NCBI GenBank assembly: GCA_903825465.1 | Contig: CAIKAR010000018.1 | Coordinates: forward strand, 23,185-87,184 | DNA from: an uncultured Hyphomicrobiales bacterium | GTDB taxonomy: Bacteria; Pseudomonadota; Alphaproteobacteria; Rhizobiales; Beijerinckiaceae | DNA: 64,000 nt | Reading direction: 5' to 3' | In this document: one piece after another, positions 48,059 through 57,165 of the stretch | Layout of the letters: the number at the start of each line of letters is the position of its first letter | Numbering within the stretch: the stretch's first letter is position 1 | The notes under the pieces: model-generated | What the model was told of the DNA's origin: nothing | Database searches by the model: none | What the model saw: the letters and a program-made list of their open reading frames with translations, nothing else | Program-made: the position numbers and the translations under genes

Positions 48059-49312
48059 ATGTCGCAGGCATTCGCGGATCCGCGCGCGGGAAGCGCGTTC
48101 GGCAACAGGTGGTGGATTGTTGTCGCGTCGTTTTTATCGCTGCTCGTGGGTTCGGGCCCGATCAACATTTTCGCCTTCAATGTTTTCGTCCTGCCGGTGA
48201 CGAAGGAACTCGGCCTGACGGTCGGCGACTTTTCGAGCGCGCTGTTCTTCACGGGCATTTTCAACGCCCTGTCGGTTCTCTTCATGGGTTGGGCGCTCGA
48301 CCGCTTTGGCGTGCGCCGCGTGCAGTTGATCGGCATTCTCTGCTACGCGGCGGCGGTGTGGGGCTATTCGCAAATGACGTCGTCGCTGACGGGCATATTC
48401 GCCATCTTCGCGGTCGCCGGATTCTTCGGCGCCGCGCAGACGCCGGTTGGCTATTCCACCGCCATTGGGCAATGGTTTGACCGCGAGCGCGGCCTCGCGC
48501 TCGGCATCGCCTGCGCCGGCGTCGGCGCGGGCGTCGTCTTCATTCAGAAGCTCGCGCCGGAACTGATGGTCAACTACGGCTGGCGCGGCGCCTACGTCGG
48601 GCTGGCGGTGGCGGTGCTTGTTTTGGCGTTCATTCCGAACCTGCTGTTCGTGCGCGACCGGCCTGATCTCGTCGTGAACGGCCGCGTCGACACCGGCCAC
48701 TTGCCTGGCATGTCGCTCGCCGAAGCCCTGCGGGACTACCGTTTCTGGGTGCTGATGATCGCCTTCACCTTCGCGGTGCTCGCCATCAACGGCACCATCA
48801 CCCACGTCGTGCCGATGCTTGCGCGGCGGGGCACGCCGATGCCGCAGGCGATCGCCGCCGTGCAGGCGGCGGGCCTCGCGATCGTTTTTGGACGCGCGTT
48901 TTCCGGCTGGTTCCTCGACCGCTTCTGGGGGCCGCTGGTGGCGCTGGGCTTCTTCGGCCCGGCGATCGTGGGCATGGGTGTTCTCGCTTCGGGCGCGACC
49001 GGTCCGATGGGCATTGTCGGAGCGACACTGTGCGGCGTCGGCATCGGCGCCGAAATCGACATCATGGGCTTCATGCTCAGCCGCTACTTCGGCATGCGCA
49101 ACTACGGCAAGATCTATGGCATCGTGTTCGCGGCGTTCAATCTCGGCACCGGATTCGGGCCCGGCATCAGCGGCCTGACGTTCGATTATTTCGGCAAGAC
49201 CTACACGCCAATCCTGCTGATTTACATGGTCGTGCTGACGCTGGTGTGCCTGTCGCTGTTCACGCTCGGCGAGTACAAGTTCAAGCCATCGGCGAGTCCC
49301 ATCAAGGCCTAG
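48059..49312 (+). CDS. MFS transporter (oxalate/formate-antiporter-like)
   Basis: The 417-residue protein has twelve predicted helices. The family loop is GWALDRFGVRRVQLIGILCY between helices 2 and 3, and QWFDRERGLALGIACAGVGA after helix 4. A short central loop (DRPDLVVNGRVDTGHLPGMS) splits the halves. This resembles the OFA/MCT-like monocarboxylate group. The substrate is unknown but probably a small organic acid. Confidence 0.85.
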   Translation: MSQAFADPRAGSAFGNRWWIVVASFLSLLVGSGPINIFAFNVFVLPVTKELGLTVGDFSSALFFTGIFNALSVLFMGWALDRFGVRRVQLIGILCYAAAVWGYSQMTSSLTGIFAIFAVAGFFGAAQTPVGYSTAIGQWFDRERGLALGIACAGVGAGVVFIQKLAPELMVNYGWRGAYVGLAVAVLVLAFIPNLLFVRDRPDLVVNGRVDTGHLPGMSLAEALRDYRFWVLMIAFTFAVLAINGTITHVVPMLARRGTPMPQAIAAVQAAGLAIVFGRAFSGWFLDRFWGPLVALGFFGPAIVGMGVLASGATGPMGIVGATLCGVGIGAEIDIMGFMLSRYFGMRNYGKIYGIVFAAFNLGTGFGPGISGLTFDYFGKTYTPILLIYMVVLTLVCLSLFTLGEYKFKPSASPIKA

Positions 49313-49373
49313 TCGCGGCGCCAGGTTAAGTCGCGAACCGTTGTGGATCGTTCAAGCGATCGAGGAGGAGACG

Positions 49374-49748
49374 ATGCGGGCGTTGGTCAAATTCGCCGGC
49401 CTCGCGATCGTTCTGGCCGCGGCGCCGGCGCGCGCCGCCGAGGGCGCGGTCGGAACGTGGCTGCGCGACAGCGGCAGTTCGCGCGTCGCGATCGCCCCCT
49501 GCGGCGCGGCGTTGTGCGGCCGCGTCGTGTGGCTGCGCGACAAGGATGGGCCGTCCCACGTGGGCGAACAAATCTTTTTCGACATGAAGCCGGCTGGCGC
49601 CAGTTCCTGGACTGGCCGCGCGTTCAATCCGGAAGACGGCAAGACCTATTCGGGCAAGATGACGCTGTCGGGCGACGAACTCGTCACATCGGGCTGCGTG
49701 TTGGGCGGGTTGATATGCAAGAGCTCAAACTGGTCGCGCTCGAAATAG
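49374..49748 (+). CDS. DUF2147 secreted protein
   Basis: The 124-residue protein starts at ATG 49374, after GAGGAGGAG. The signal peptide ends near PARA-AE. GTWLRDSGSSRVAIAPCG and LCGRVVWLRD are the DUF2147 signature, followed by GRAFNPEDGKTYSGKMTLSG and a Cys pair in SGCVLGGLICKS. The fold is a small periplasmic beta barrel. The function is unknown. Confidence 0.88.
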   Translation: MRALVKFAGLAIVLAAAPARAAEGAVGTWLRDSGSSRVAIAPCGAALCGRVVWLRDKDGPSHVGEQIFFDMKPAGASSWTGRAFNPEDGKTYSGKMTLSGDELVTSGCVLGGLICKSSNWSRSK

Positions 49749-49782
49749 GCGGACTTTAGGTCAAGCCTCGAGGCGTCAGGCC

Positions 49783-50277
49783 TTATCCCGGCGTCTTCCA
49801 TGTGTCGTAGCTCAGCTTTTCGATATCGACAGCGGTGCCGTGGCCACGCGGCGGCCCTTTCGGCAATTTGTCGGCGCCGGGAAAGCCGCTCCTGCAGAAG
49901 AGTTCGATGACGTTGCCCGACGGATCCCGGAAAAACATTAGTGTCTCGACGCCTTGCCGCGTCCAGTAGTTCGAACTGGGTATCCCGTGCGCGGCGAGAT
50001 GCTCCTTCATGCCGGCCATCGCCTCCGGCCCACAGTAGAAGGCGATATGCGGATATTCGGAGTCGGGCTTGTTGAAGGTGGCGCCTTCGCTGCCGATGCC
50101 GACATCCGCGCCCGCGAGAATGATCGAGCAGAACGTTGGCTGGTCGACGCGCAGCTTGCCGCCAAGAAGATCGACGTAAAACTTCTTGCCCTCCGCGATG
50201 TCGCGGCAAGCGAGGCTGACATGGGCGAATGAGTCGAGTTTCGGCGGCTGAAGCGCCGTTGCGCTTGACGAAGTCAT
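49783..50277 (-). CDS. VOC (glyoxalase-fold) protein
   Basis: The 164-residue protein starts at ATG 50277, with GGGAGGA upstream. It has SFAHVSLACRDIAEGKKFYV at the N-terminal metal His, YPHIAFYCGPEAM in the middle, and MFFRDPSGNVIELFCRSGF with the C-terminal Glu. The metal residues look intact, so it could be a lyase, isomerase or dioxygenase. It is divergent from the phenylpropanoid operon and may serve it. Confidence 0.85.
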   Translation of the reverse strand: MTSSSATALQPPKLDSFAHVSLACRDIAEGKKFYVDLLGGKLRVDQPTFCSIILAGADVGIGSEGATFNKPDSEYPHIAFYCGPEAMAGMKEHLAAHGIPSSNYWTRQGVETLMFFRDPSGNVIELFCRSGFPGADKLPKGPPRGHGTAVDIEKLSYDTWKTPG

Positions 50278-50435
50278 GGTGTCCTCCCGGGCGGCGCCGG
50301 CGCGCCGGCTTTGGGGGGACTATTCCGCAACATCGCGCCGGACTCAAGCGGCGATGTAGGCCGAGGGTTCGCGCCATCGACAGCGCCGCGCCGGTCTGGT
50401 TAAAGGGCCCGAGCTTTTCCCGAACGGAGGAACGA

Positions 50436-51278
50436 ATGTCAGCCACCGATTTCGCGTCGTTGCCGCAGCAGAACGTGCTCGTGAAGATCGAGGACGGCAT
50501 CGCCTGGGTGTCGCTCAACCGCCCCTCGAAGCGCAACGCCATCAATCCCGGCATCGTCTTCGAAATGGTGCAGGTGCTGGACGTGCTCGAGGCCGACGAT
50601 TCCGCCAAGGTCGTTGTGATGACGGGCTCGGGCGACGCCTTTTCCGCCGGCATGGATCTGAAGGAATATTTCCGCGAGCCCGACGCTGGCTCGCCTATCG
50701 CGCGCGAGCGGCTCAACCGCGCCAACTCGGCCTGGCAATGGCGGCGGCTGATGCATTATCCCAAGCCGACCATCGCCATGGTGAACGGCTGGTGCTTCGG
50801 CGGCGCGTTCCAGTTCCTCTGCGCCTGCGATCTGGCGGTGGCGGCCGACGACGCCAGCTTCGGCCTGTCGGAAATCAACTGGGGCATCATCCCCGCCGGC
50901 ATCGTGACGAAGTCGGTCGCGGCGGCTTTGCAGCAGCGCAAGGCGCTTTACTACATCATGACCGGCGACACTTTCGACGGGCCGGAGGCGGAGAAAATCG
51001 GCCTCGTGAACTTCTCGGTTCCGCGCGCGGAAATGAAGCCGAAGGTCGTCGCGCTGGCGAAAAAGCTCATGGAAAAGAACCCCCATGTGCTGCGCGCCTG
51101 CAAGATGGGCTACCACTACGCCCGCGACATGACCTGGGACATGGCGGCCGAATACCTCACCTCGAAGCTCGACGCGGCGAAATTCCGCGATCCCGAAAAG
51201 GGCGCCGTCAAGGGCATGACGCAATTCCTCGACGAGAAGTCCTACCGCCCGGGCCTCGGCGCCTACAGGCGCGACTGA
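50436..51278 (+). CDS. Hydroxycinnamoyl-CoA hydratase/lyase
   Basis: The 280-residue protein is a crotonase-fold enzyme that hydrates feruloyl- or p-coumaroyl-CoA and splits off acetyl-CoA, leaving vanillin or 4-hydroxybenzaldehyde. It closely follows the HCHL (Ech) pattern: SAGMDLKEYFRE (active Tyr), MVNGWCFGGAFQF (oxyanion hole), FGLSEINWGI (catalytic Glu), DMTWDMAAEYL and the end YRPGLGAYRR. ATG 50436 follows CGGAGG. It is first in a four-gene operon. Confidence 0.9.
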   Translation: MSATDFASLPQQNVLVKIEDGIAWVSLNRPSKRNAINPGIVFEMVQVLDVLEADDSAKVVVMTGSGDAFSAGMDLKEYFREPDAGSPIARERLNRANSAWQWRRLMHYPKPTIAMVNGWCFGGAFQFLCACDLAVAADDASFGLSEINWGIIPAGIVTKSVAAALQQRKALYYIMTGDTFDGPEAEKIGLVNFSVPRAEMKPKVVALAKKLMEKNPHVLRACKMGYHYARDMTWDMAAEYLTSKLDAAKFRDPEKGAVKGMTQFLDEKSYRPGLGAYRRD

Positions 51279-51285
51279 GGCTTTC

Positions 51286-53397
51286 GTGACGACATCCAGC
51301 AACGAACGCGGGGCGCTGGCGCGGTTGATCCGCCCGGCGTCGATCGCGATTGTCGGGGCGTCCGCCGAGCCGCATTCGGTGGGCGCGAACACGCTCGCCA
51401 ATCTGAAGAAGTTCCGCTTCCCCGGCGATCTGCATTTCGTCAGCCGCAAGGGCGGCGACTTCGACGGCAAGGCGGCGGTGGCGAGCGTCGACGATTTGCC
51501 CGATGGAATCGACGCGGCGATCCTCGTCGTGCCGGCGAATTTCGTTCGCGAGACGCTCGAGGCCTGCGCGCGCAAAAAAATGGGCGGCGCGGTGGTGTTC
51601 GCCTCCGGCTTCGGCGAACAGGACGAGGCGGGCAAGCTGGCGCAGGACGAATTCGCCGCGGTCGCGCGCGCGGCTGGCCTCGCGGTGGTCGGGCCGAACT
51701 GCATCGGCTTCGTCAATTACGCCGACAGGGCGCCGCTGACGTTCGAGTTGGTGGACGCGGTGGAGCCAGCGGGCCCCGGCGTTTGCGTCGTCGCGCAGAG
51801 CGGCGCGATGTCGGGCAACATCCGCTACGCCCTGCAAGGGCGGGGGACGCCGGTTTCGCATTCGATCTCGACGGGCAACGAGGCGGTTATCGCGGCGGAG
51901 GATTGCGTCGGCCTGTTGATCGACGATCCCTCGGTGTCGCTGTTCGCGGTGTTCGTCGAACAAATCCGCGACCCCGCGAATTTCCTGCGCCTCGCGGCGC
52001 GCGCGAAAGCCGCCGGCAAGCCGATTGTGTTGCTGCATTCCGGCCGCGGCGCGCGGGCGCGGGAAGCGGCGAAAACGCACACCGGCGCGCTGGCTGGCGA
52101 CTACGCCACGATGCGCGCCTTCGTGGAGCGGGCCGGCGTGGCGCTGGTCGAGGGGCTCGACGAGTTGTTCGATGTTTGCGCGCTGCTGGCGCGGGACCCC
52201 AGGCCAGCCAAAGGCGGGCTTGCGGTGGTGTCGAATTCGGGCGCGCTGCGCGGCGTTGGGCTCGATCTGGCCGAAGACATTGGCCTCGCCGTGCCCGAAT
52301 TTTCGCGGACGACGCGCGCGGCGTTGAAGGCGGCGCTGCCGTCTTTCGCGACCGTGGACAATCCGCTCGACGTGACCGCCGCGGCGATGACGAAGCCCGC
52401 GATGTTCGGCGACAGCGTGCGCGCGATTCTCGCCGACCCCGCGGTTGGCTTTGTCCTCGTCGCGGCGATGGGCGGCGGCTGGCCGCAACAAATGTCGAAG
52501 TGGCGGGCGTTGAAGCCCGAATTCGAGGCCGCCAAAAAGCCCGTCGCCCTGTGCTATCTCGGCGACGACTATCCGCTCAACCCCGAATTCCTCGCGGAGG
52601 TCCGCGCGTCGGGCACGCCGTTCTTCCGCTCGCCGGAGCGCGCCATCCGCGCCTTCGCGCGCATTGAGAAATGGAGGCGCCTGCTCGACGCGCCGCGCGA
52701 CAACGCGCCTGAAGCGCCGCGGCTCAACGTCGATCACGCGGGCCCGCTGGCGGAGTGGCGCTGCAAGAAGTTGTTCGCCAGCCTGGGCGTGCCGACGCCG
52801 CGCGGACGCCTGGTGAAAACCTTGGCCGAGGCGCGCGCCGCGGTCGCCGAGCTTGGCTATCCCGTCGCGCTGAAGGCTCAGGCGGACGCGCTCGCCCACA
52901 AAAGCGATGTCGGCGGCGTGATCGTTGGCGTCGCCCGCGACGCGGCGCTGGAAGCCGCTTTCGCGCGTCTCCACTCGAATGTGAAAAACGCGATGCCTTC
53001 CCTGGCGCTCGACGGCGTGCTGGTCGAAAAAATGGCGCCCAAGGGCGGGCTGGAAATGATCGTCGGCGCGCGGCGCGATCCGCATTGGGGCGCCGTGCTG
53101 CTGGTCGGACTGGGCGGCGTGTGGACCGAGGCGCTGCGCGACGCGGTTTTGCTGCCGGCGGGCGCCGGCGCGGCGGAGATCGCCGCGGAGCTGCGGAACC
53201 TGAAGGGCGCGGCGTTGCTGGGCCCGATGCGCGGCGCGCCCGCGCGCGACGTGGAAGCGCTGGCCTCGCTCGCCGAAAAAATCGGCGCCATCATGCTCGC
53301 CAATCCTGAAATCCTCGAAATCGATCTCAATCCCGTCAACGTCTACGCCAAGGGCGAGGGCGCGCTGGCGCTCGACGCGCTGATCGTCGCGGGATAG
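51286..53397 (+). CDS. NDP-forming acyl-CoA synthetase (FerA-like)
   Basis: The 703-residue protein starts at GTG 51286, with GAGG upstream, 7 bp after the lyase gene. The N-terminal CoA-binding half has IVGASAEPHSVGANTLANLK and GPNCIGFVNY. The phosphohistidine loop is THTGALAGDYA (His 265). The ATP-grasp half (from about residue 485) has KKLFASLGVPTPRG and YPVALKAQADALAHKSDVGG. The Sphingobium feruloyl-CoA synthetase FerA is of this type. It would activate the acid used by the lyase. Confidence 0.88.
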   Translation: MTTSSNERGALARLIRPASIAIVGASAEPHSVGANTLANLKKFRFPGDLHFVSRKGGDFDGKAAVASVDDLPDGIDAAILVVPANFVRETLEACARKKMGGAVVFASGFGEQDEAGKLAQDEFAAVARAAGLAVVGPNCIGFVNYADRAPLTFELVDAVEPAGPGVCVVAQSGAMSGNIRYALQGRGTPVSHSISTGNEAVIAAEDCVGLLIDDPSVSLFAVFVEQIRDPANFLRLAARAKAAGKPIVLLHSGRGARAREAAKTHTGALAGDYATMRAFVERAGVALVEGLDELFDVCALLARDPRPAKGGLAVVSNSGALRGVGLDLAEDIGLAVPEFSRTTRAALKAALPSFATVDNPLDVTAAAMTKPAMFGDSVRAILADPAVGFVLVAAMGGGWPQQMSKWRALKPEFEAAKKPVALCYLGDDYPLNPEFLAEVRASGTPFFRSPERAIRAFARIEKWRRLLDAPRDNAPEAPRLNVDHAGPLAEWRCKKLFASLGVPTPRGRLVKTLAEARAAVAELGYPVALKAQADALAHKSDVGGVIVGVARDAALEAAFARLHSNVKNAMPSLALDGVLVEKMAPKGGLEMIVGARRDPHWGAVLLVGLGGVWTEALRDAVLLPAGAGAAEIAAELRNLKGAALLGPMRGAPARDVEALASLAEKIGAIMLANPEILEIDLNPVNVYAKGEGALALDALIVAG

Positions 53398-53418
53398 GTT
53401 CTCCAACGGGAGACGCAC

Positions 53419-54573
53419 ATGGACTTCGCCTTCACCGAAGAACAAGAGATGCTGCGCGACACCGTCGTGAAGTTGATGGCGAAACACGCGCCGCGCGAGG
53501 CGCTGCGCAAGTGGAACAAGGAGCGCAGATATCCGGAGGAGGTGTATCAGGCCTTCATTGACGCCGGACTGCTGCGCCTGCCGTTCCCCGAGGAAGTTGG
53601 CGGCCTCGGCGCCAGCGCGCTCGATCTCGCGCTGGTGGTGTTCGAACTCTCGCGTGTCACGACCGATGTCAGCATGGCGTTTGGCGGCAGCGTCTTTTGC
53701 GGCCTCAACGTCTATCGCAAGGGCACCGAGGCGCAGCGCGCGCACTGGCTGCCGAAGCTGCTGAGCGGCGAGATCAAGTTCTGCATCGGCATATCCGAGC
53801 CGGACGCGGGATCCGATGTGGGCAACATACACACTTACGCGGTTCGCGACGGCGACCATTACATCGTCAACGGACAAAAACTTTGGACCACCGGCGCCGG
53901 CCTGAAAAACAGCGTCATATGCGCCTATGTCAAAACCGACCGCGGCGCGCATTACCGCAAGGGCATGACGCACATCCTCATCGACAACGATATGCCGGGC
54001 GTCGAGTTGCGCAAGCTGGACATGCTTGGCCGGCGCACCGTCGGCACCTACGAGGTCTTCCTGAAGGACGTGCGCGTGCCCGCCGACCGCGTTATCGGCG
54101 GCGAAGGCGGCGGCTGGGAGTGTCTGATGGGCGGCCTGCAATACGAGCGGGCGGTGTCGTCGGCGGGCAATTGCGGCGGCGCGCAGGCGGTCGTCGATCT
54201 CGCGGTTTCCTACGCGCGCGAACGCGTTCAGTTCGGCCAGCCGATCGGCTCGTTCCAGGCCATAGGCCACATGCTCGCCGACATGGAGACCGAACTCGAA
54301 GCCGGCAAATTGCTTACGTGGCGCGCCAACTGGCTGGTGTCCCGGAAAAGGGACGCGCTGCGCGAAATAACCCACGCCAAGCTTTACACGTCCGAACTCT
54401 ACGCGCGCCTCGCCAACATGGGCGTGCAGATCATGGGGGGCTACGGCATGAACGAGGAGTACGACATGGAGCGCCACCTGCGCGACTCGCGTTCCGCCAC
54501 CATCGCCGCGGGCACGTCGCAGACGCAGCGCAACCTCATCGCCAATCTCATGGGCATGAAGTCGAAAACCTGA
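53419..54573 (+). CDS. Acyl-CoA dehydrogenase (CouB-like)
   Basis: The 384-residue flavoprotein opens MDFAFTEEQEMLRDTVVKLM, with IGISEPDAGSDVGNIHTYAV for FAD and substrate contact, YEVFLKDVRVPADRVIGG, and the GGYGMNEEYDMERHLRDSRS block near the C-terminus. In the R. palustris phenylpropanoid system CouB oxidises side-chain-reduced acyl-CoAs to cinnamoyl forms. The same role is likely here, between ligase and lyase. It sits 21 bp after the ligase gene. Confidence 0.88.
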   Translation: MDFAFTEEQEMLRDTVVKLMAKHAPREALRKWNKERRYPEEVYQAFIDAGLLRLPFPEEVGGLGASALDLALVVFELSRVTTDVSMAFGGSVFCGLNVYRKGTEAQRAHWLPKLLSGEIKFCIGISEPDAGSDVGNIHTYAVRDGDHYIVNGQKLWTTGAGLKNSVICAYVKTDRGAHYRKGMTHILIDNDMPGVELRKLDMLGRRTVGTYEVFLKDVRVPADRVIGGEGGGWECLMGGLQYERAVSSAGNCGGAQAVVDLAVSYARERVQFGQPIGSFQAIGHMLADMETELEAGKLLTWRANWLVSRKRDALREITHAKLYTSELYARLANMGVQIMGGYGMNEEYDMERHLRDSRSATIAAGTSQTQRNLIANLMGMKSKT

Positions 54574-54585
54574 ACGGAGGTTGAT

Positions 54586-55032
54586 ATGCAAGCGACAACG
54601 GGATTCGCGCTGCGCGCGATGGACCATTTCACCGTGCTGACGACGGACTGCGACAAGACGCGGGCCTTCTACGAAATCATCGGGCTGCGCGTCGGCCCGC
54701 GCCCGCCCGATCTCGGCGGCACGGGGCTGTGGCTTTACAGCGGCGACAAGCCGATATTGCACGTCATCGGGAAAAGCGAATTGCCCGACGACACCGCGGG
54801 CATGCTCGACCACATGGCTTTCCGCGCGACGGATTTGCGCGCGACGATCGCGATGCTGAAGGAAAAGAACGTCGCCTGGCGCATGCGCCGCCTCAACGAC
54901 CCCTTCGGCGTCTGGCAGATGTTCTTCAAGGACCCGTTCGGCGCCAACGTGGAACTCGACTTCGATGGCGACGAGGCGGGTCCCGAGGGATGGCTGGAGA
55001 AGCACCAAAACCAGTGGGGCGCGAGCGCCTAG
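54586..55032 (+). CDS. VOC (glyoxalase-fold) protein
   Basis: The 148-residue protein starts 12 bp after the dehydrogenase gene. It has MDHFTVLTTDCDKTRAFYEI, LDHMAFRATDLRATIAMLK and FKDPFGANVELDFDG, with the metal His, His and Glu in place. This is the Glo_EDI_BRP type. Being last in the operon it may act on a later aromatic intermediate, which is inference. Confidence 0.85.
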   Translation: MQATTGFALRAMDHFTVLTTDCDKTRAFYEIIGLRVGPRPPDLGGTGLWLYSGDKPILHVIGKSELPDDTAGMLDHMAFRATDLRATIAMLKEKNVAWRMRRLNDPFGVWQMFFKDPFGANVELDFDGDEAGPEGWLEKHQNQWGASA

Positions 55033-55066
55033 CGCTCCCGCGGTCAAGGAATCGCGGGCGGAGCGC
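55032..55066. repeat. Hairpin between convergent genes
   Basis: GCGCTCC (55032-55038) pairs with GGAGCGC (55060-55066) around a GC-rich interior. There is no T run. It lies exactly between the ends of the phenylpropanoid operon and the MFS gene, so it may end both transcripts. Confidence 0.35.
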
Positions 55067-55074
55067 CTGGACGC

Positions 55075-56415
55075 TCACTCCGGCAGCTTCGACCCCCGCG
55101 TCTCCGGCAGGAAGGGCGTCGCGATCAGCCCCAACAGGTAGATCGACGACAGCACCATCGCCGCCTTGCCGACGCCCCCAAAGGCGGCGATCATCGCGCC
55201 CGCGAGGATCGGTCCGAGAAACGCGATGAATCGCGGCGCGTTGAAGGCGAAGGCGAGCGCGGTCGCGCGCATGCGGGTCGGATAGAGCTCCGGGATCCAC
55301 ACAGGCATCCACGAATACTGTCCACTGGCGAAGGCGCCGCTGAAAAAAGCCACGACCAGCAGGATCGTCAAATCCGTCGTTCCAAAGAACAGGATCGGCG
55401 TCAGCGCCCACGCCACCGCGTAGAAGAACATCGTCACCGGCTTGCGGCCGAAGGCGTCGGCGAGAAAGCCGATGGAAGCATAGCCAAGGATCGAGCCGGC
55501 GGTGAAGGACATCGCCGCGTAGGTCGACCATTGCGGCGCGGGCAATCCCTGCGCGCCGGCGACGCCGCCGATGAACACCGGCACCCATGTCGAAATGCTC
55601 CAAAAGCCAACCGTCGTCGTCAGCGACATCAGGAACAGGACGATGGTGCGCTGGCGCGTCGATTGGTCGGAGAACAGATCGATGAGGGTGAATTTCGTCA
55701 GATGTCGCTCGGCTTCGGTCAATGTCTCGCCGGCGCGCTGGCGGCCCACCGCCGCGGCTCGTTTGGCGTTGGCCTGCTCCCACATCGCGGATTCGGGAAT
55801 CGACCGCCGTATCCACAACGTCAGCAGCGCCGGCAGCACGCCGACCAGGAACATGTAGCGCCACGAGCCCGGACCCAGCGGCCCGATGAACAGCCACACG
55901 AGGGAGGCGATGAAAAAGCCGATGCCGAGCCCGCTTTGCATGAGGCCGGCGCCTTTGGCGCGCGCCTTGTCGGGCCAGATTTCCGAGATCATCGAGGAGC
56001 CTGTCGCCCATTCCGATCCGACGGCGACGCCGACGAGGAAGCGCAGCGCCGCGAAGGACCACCAGCTGAACGCGAGGGCGGACAGGCCCGTCATCAGCGA
56101 ATAGGCGAGGATGGCGATCAGCATCGTCCGCTTGCGGCCGAAATAGTCGGCCGCGACGCCACCGATCATGCCGCCGACGCCCCATCCCAGCAAATGAATT
56201 CCGATGACAAGCCCGATGTAGGCCGGCATCCGAGGGAGCTGCGCGGGGTCGAGCAATTGCCGCATGGCGAGCGGCGCTGTCAAAACCAGCGCGTAGTTCT
56301 CGAAGCCGTCGAACAGCCAGCCAAGGTTGCTGGCGAGCAGCGTGTGCCACTGGGTCCGGTTCAGTGTTTGGCGCCAAGGCAAGGCGTCGGCTTGCGTCGA
56401 TGGCTGCGCGCTCAT
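55075..56415 (-). CDS. MFS transporter, aromatic acid:H+ symporter-like
   Basis: The 446-residue protein has twelve helices. It has NLGWLFDGFENYALVLTAPL in helix 1, with the acidic residue typical of the AAHS/sugar-porter group, GGVAADYFGRKRTMLIAILA in loop 2-3, and GFLADAFGRKPVTMFFYAVA in loop 8-9. The C-terminal FLPETRGSKLPE is also typical. Its place beside the hydroxycinnamate operon suggests import of an aromatic acid. Confidence 0.85.
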   Translation of the reverse strand: MSAQPSTQADALPWRQTLNRTQWHTLLASNLGWLFDGFENYALVLTAPLAMRQLLDPAQLPRMPAYIGLVIGIHLLGWGVGGMIGGVAADYFGRKRTMLIAILAYSLMTGLSALAFSWWSFAALRFLVGVAVGSEWATGSSMISEIWPDKARAKGAGLMQSGLGIGFFIASLVWLFIGPLGPGSWRYMFLVGVLPALLTLWIRRSIPESAMWEQANAKRAAAVGRQRAGETLTEAERHLTKFTLIDLFSDQSTRQRTIVLFLMSLTTTVGFWSISTWVPVFIGGVAGAQGLPAPQWSTYAAMSFTAGSILGYASIGFLADAFGRKPVTMFFYAVAWALTPILFFGTTDLTILLVVAFFSGAFASGQYSWMPVWIPELYPTRMRATALAFAFNAPRFIAFLGPILAGAMIAAFGGVGKAAMVLSSIYLLGLIATPFLPETRGSKLPE

Positions 56416-56559
56416 GAAAATCCCCCGTTTCCGGGTTTGTAGCGCAAATCGGCTTGAAACCGAAACAAACGGCGGTCAAGCCGAGCTTCCGCGCGGCCGC
56501 GGACGTGTTATTCTGCCCGCCAGTCGGGGGCGCCGTAAAACAATCGGGCGGACGGATTC

Positions 56560-57165
56560 ATGGCTTTGTTTCGTCTGGGGCCGCAATACGACGCCGCGAA
56601 TTTCGTGCGCGGCGACGGCGTTTATCTGCGGCCAGCCGAAATGCGGGACTACGCCCCGTGGGCCGAGCTGCGGCAGTCGAGCCGCGCGTTCCTCGCGCCT
56701 TGGGAACCAACCTGGCCCCCGGACGACCTCACCAGGGCGGCGTTTCGTCGGCGCGTTCGCCGCCACGCGGAAGAACTTGGCCGCGACGAGGCCTACCCCT
56801 TCCTGCTTTTTCTGGAGCGCGACGACCGTCTTGTCGGCGGCCTCACGCTTGGCCAGGTTCGCCGCGGCGTCGCGCAGGCGGCGACGCTCGGCTATTGGAT
56901 GGGCGCGCCTTACGCGGGCAGGGGCCTGATGGCGCGCGCGGCCCGCGCCGCCGCGCATTTCGCCTTCGCGACGCTGCGCCTCCACCGTGTCGAAGCGGCC
57001 TGCCTGCCGGAAAACGCCGCTTCGGTCCGTCTGCTCGAGGGCGTGGGGTTTCATCGCGAGGGGTTCGCCCGCTCTTATTTGCGCATCAACGGCGAATGGC
57101 GCGACCACTTGCTGTTCGCGATGACGGAAACAGATCCCATTCTGTCGTCGCGCCGCCCGCGCTAG
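56560..57165 (+). CDS. GNAT acetyltransferase, RimJ/RimL-like
   Basis: The 201-residue protein has GDGVYLRPAEMRDYAPWAEL at the start, then the acetyl-CoA loop LGYWMGAPYAGRGLMARAAR, HRVEAACLPENAASVRLLEG and VGFHREGFARSYLRINGEW. This is the RimJ type that acetylates N-termini, including ribosomal proteins. Its target here is not known. It overlaps the next, convergent gene by 4 bp. Confidence 0.9.
   Translation: MALFRLGPQYDAANFVRGDGVYLRPAEMRDYAPWAELRQSSRAFLAPWEPTWPPDDLTRAAFRRRVRRHAEELGRDEAYPFLLFLERDDRLVGGLTLGQVRRGVAQAATLGYWMGAPYAGRGLMARAARAAAHFAFATLRLHRVEAACLPENAASVRLLEGVGFHREGFARSYLRINGEWRDHLLFAMTETDPILSSRRPR

Noticed and set aside
51208..55047. A 1279-residue open frame on the minus strand, antisense to the phenylpropanoid operon
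   Set aside because: It has no recognisable domain, runs exactly opposite three clear enzyme genes, and is rich in Arg, Ala, His and Gly, as expected for an antisense frame of GC-rich coding DNA.
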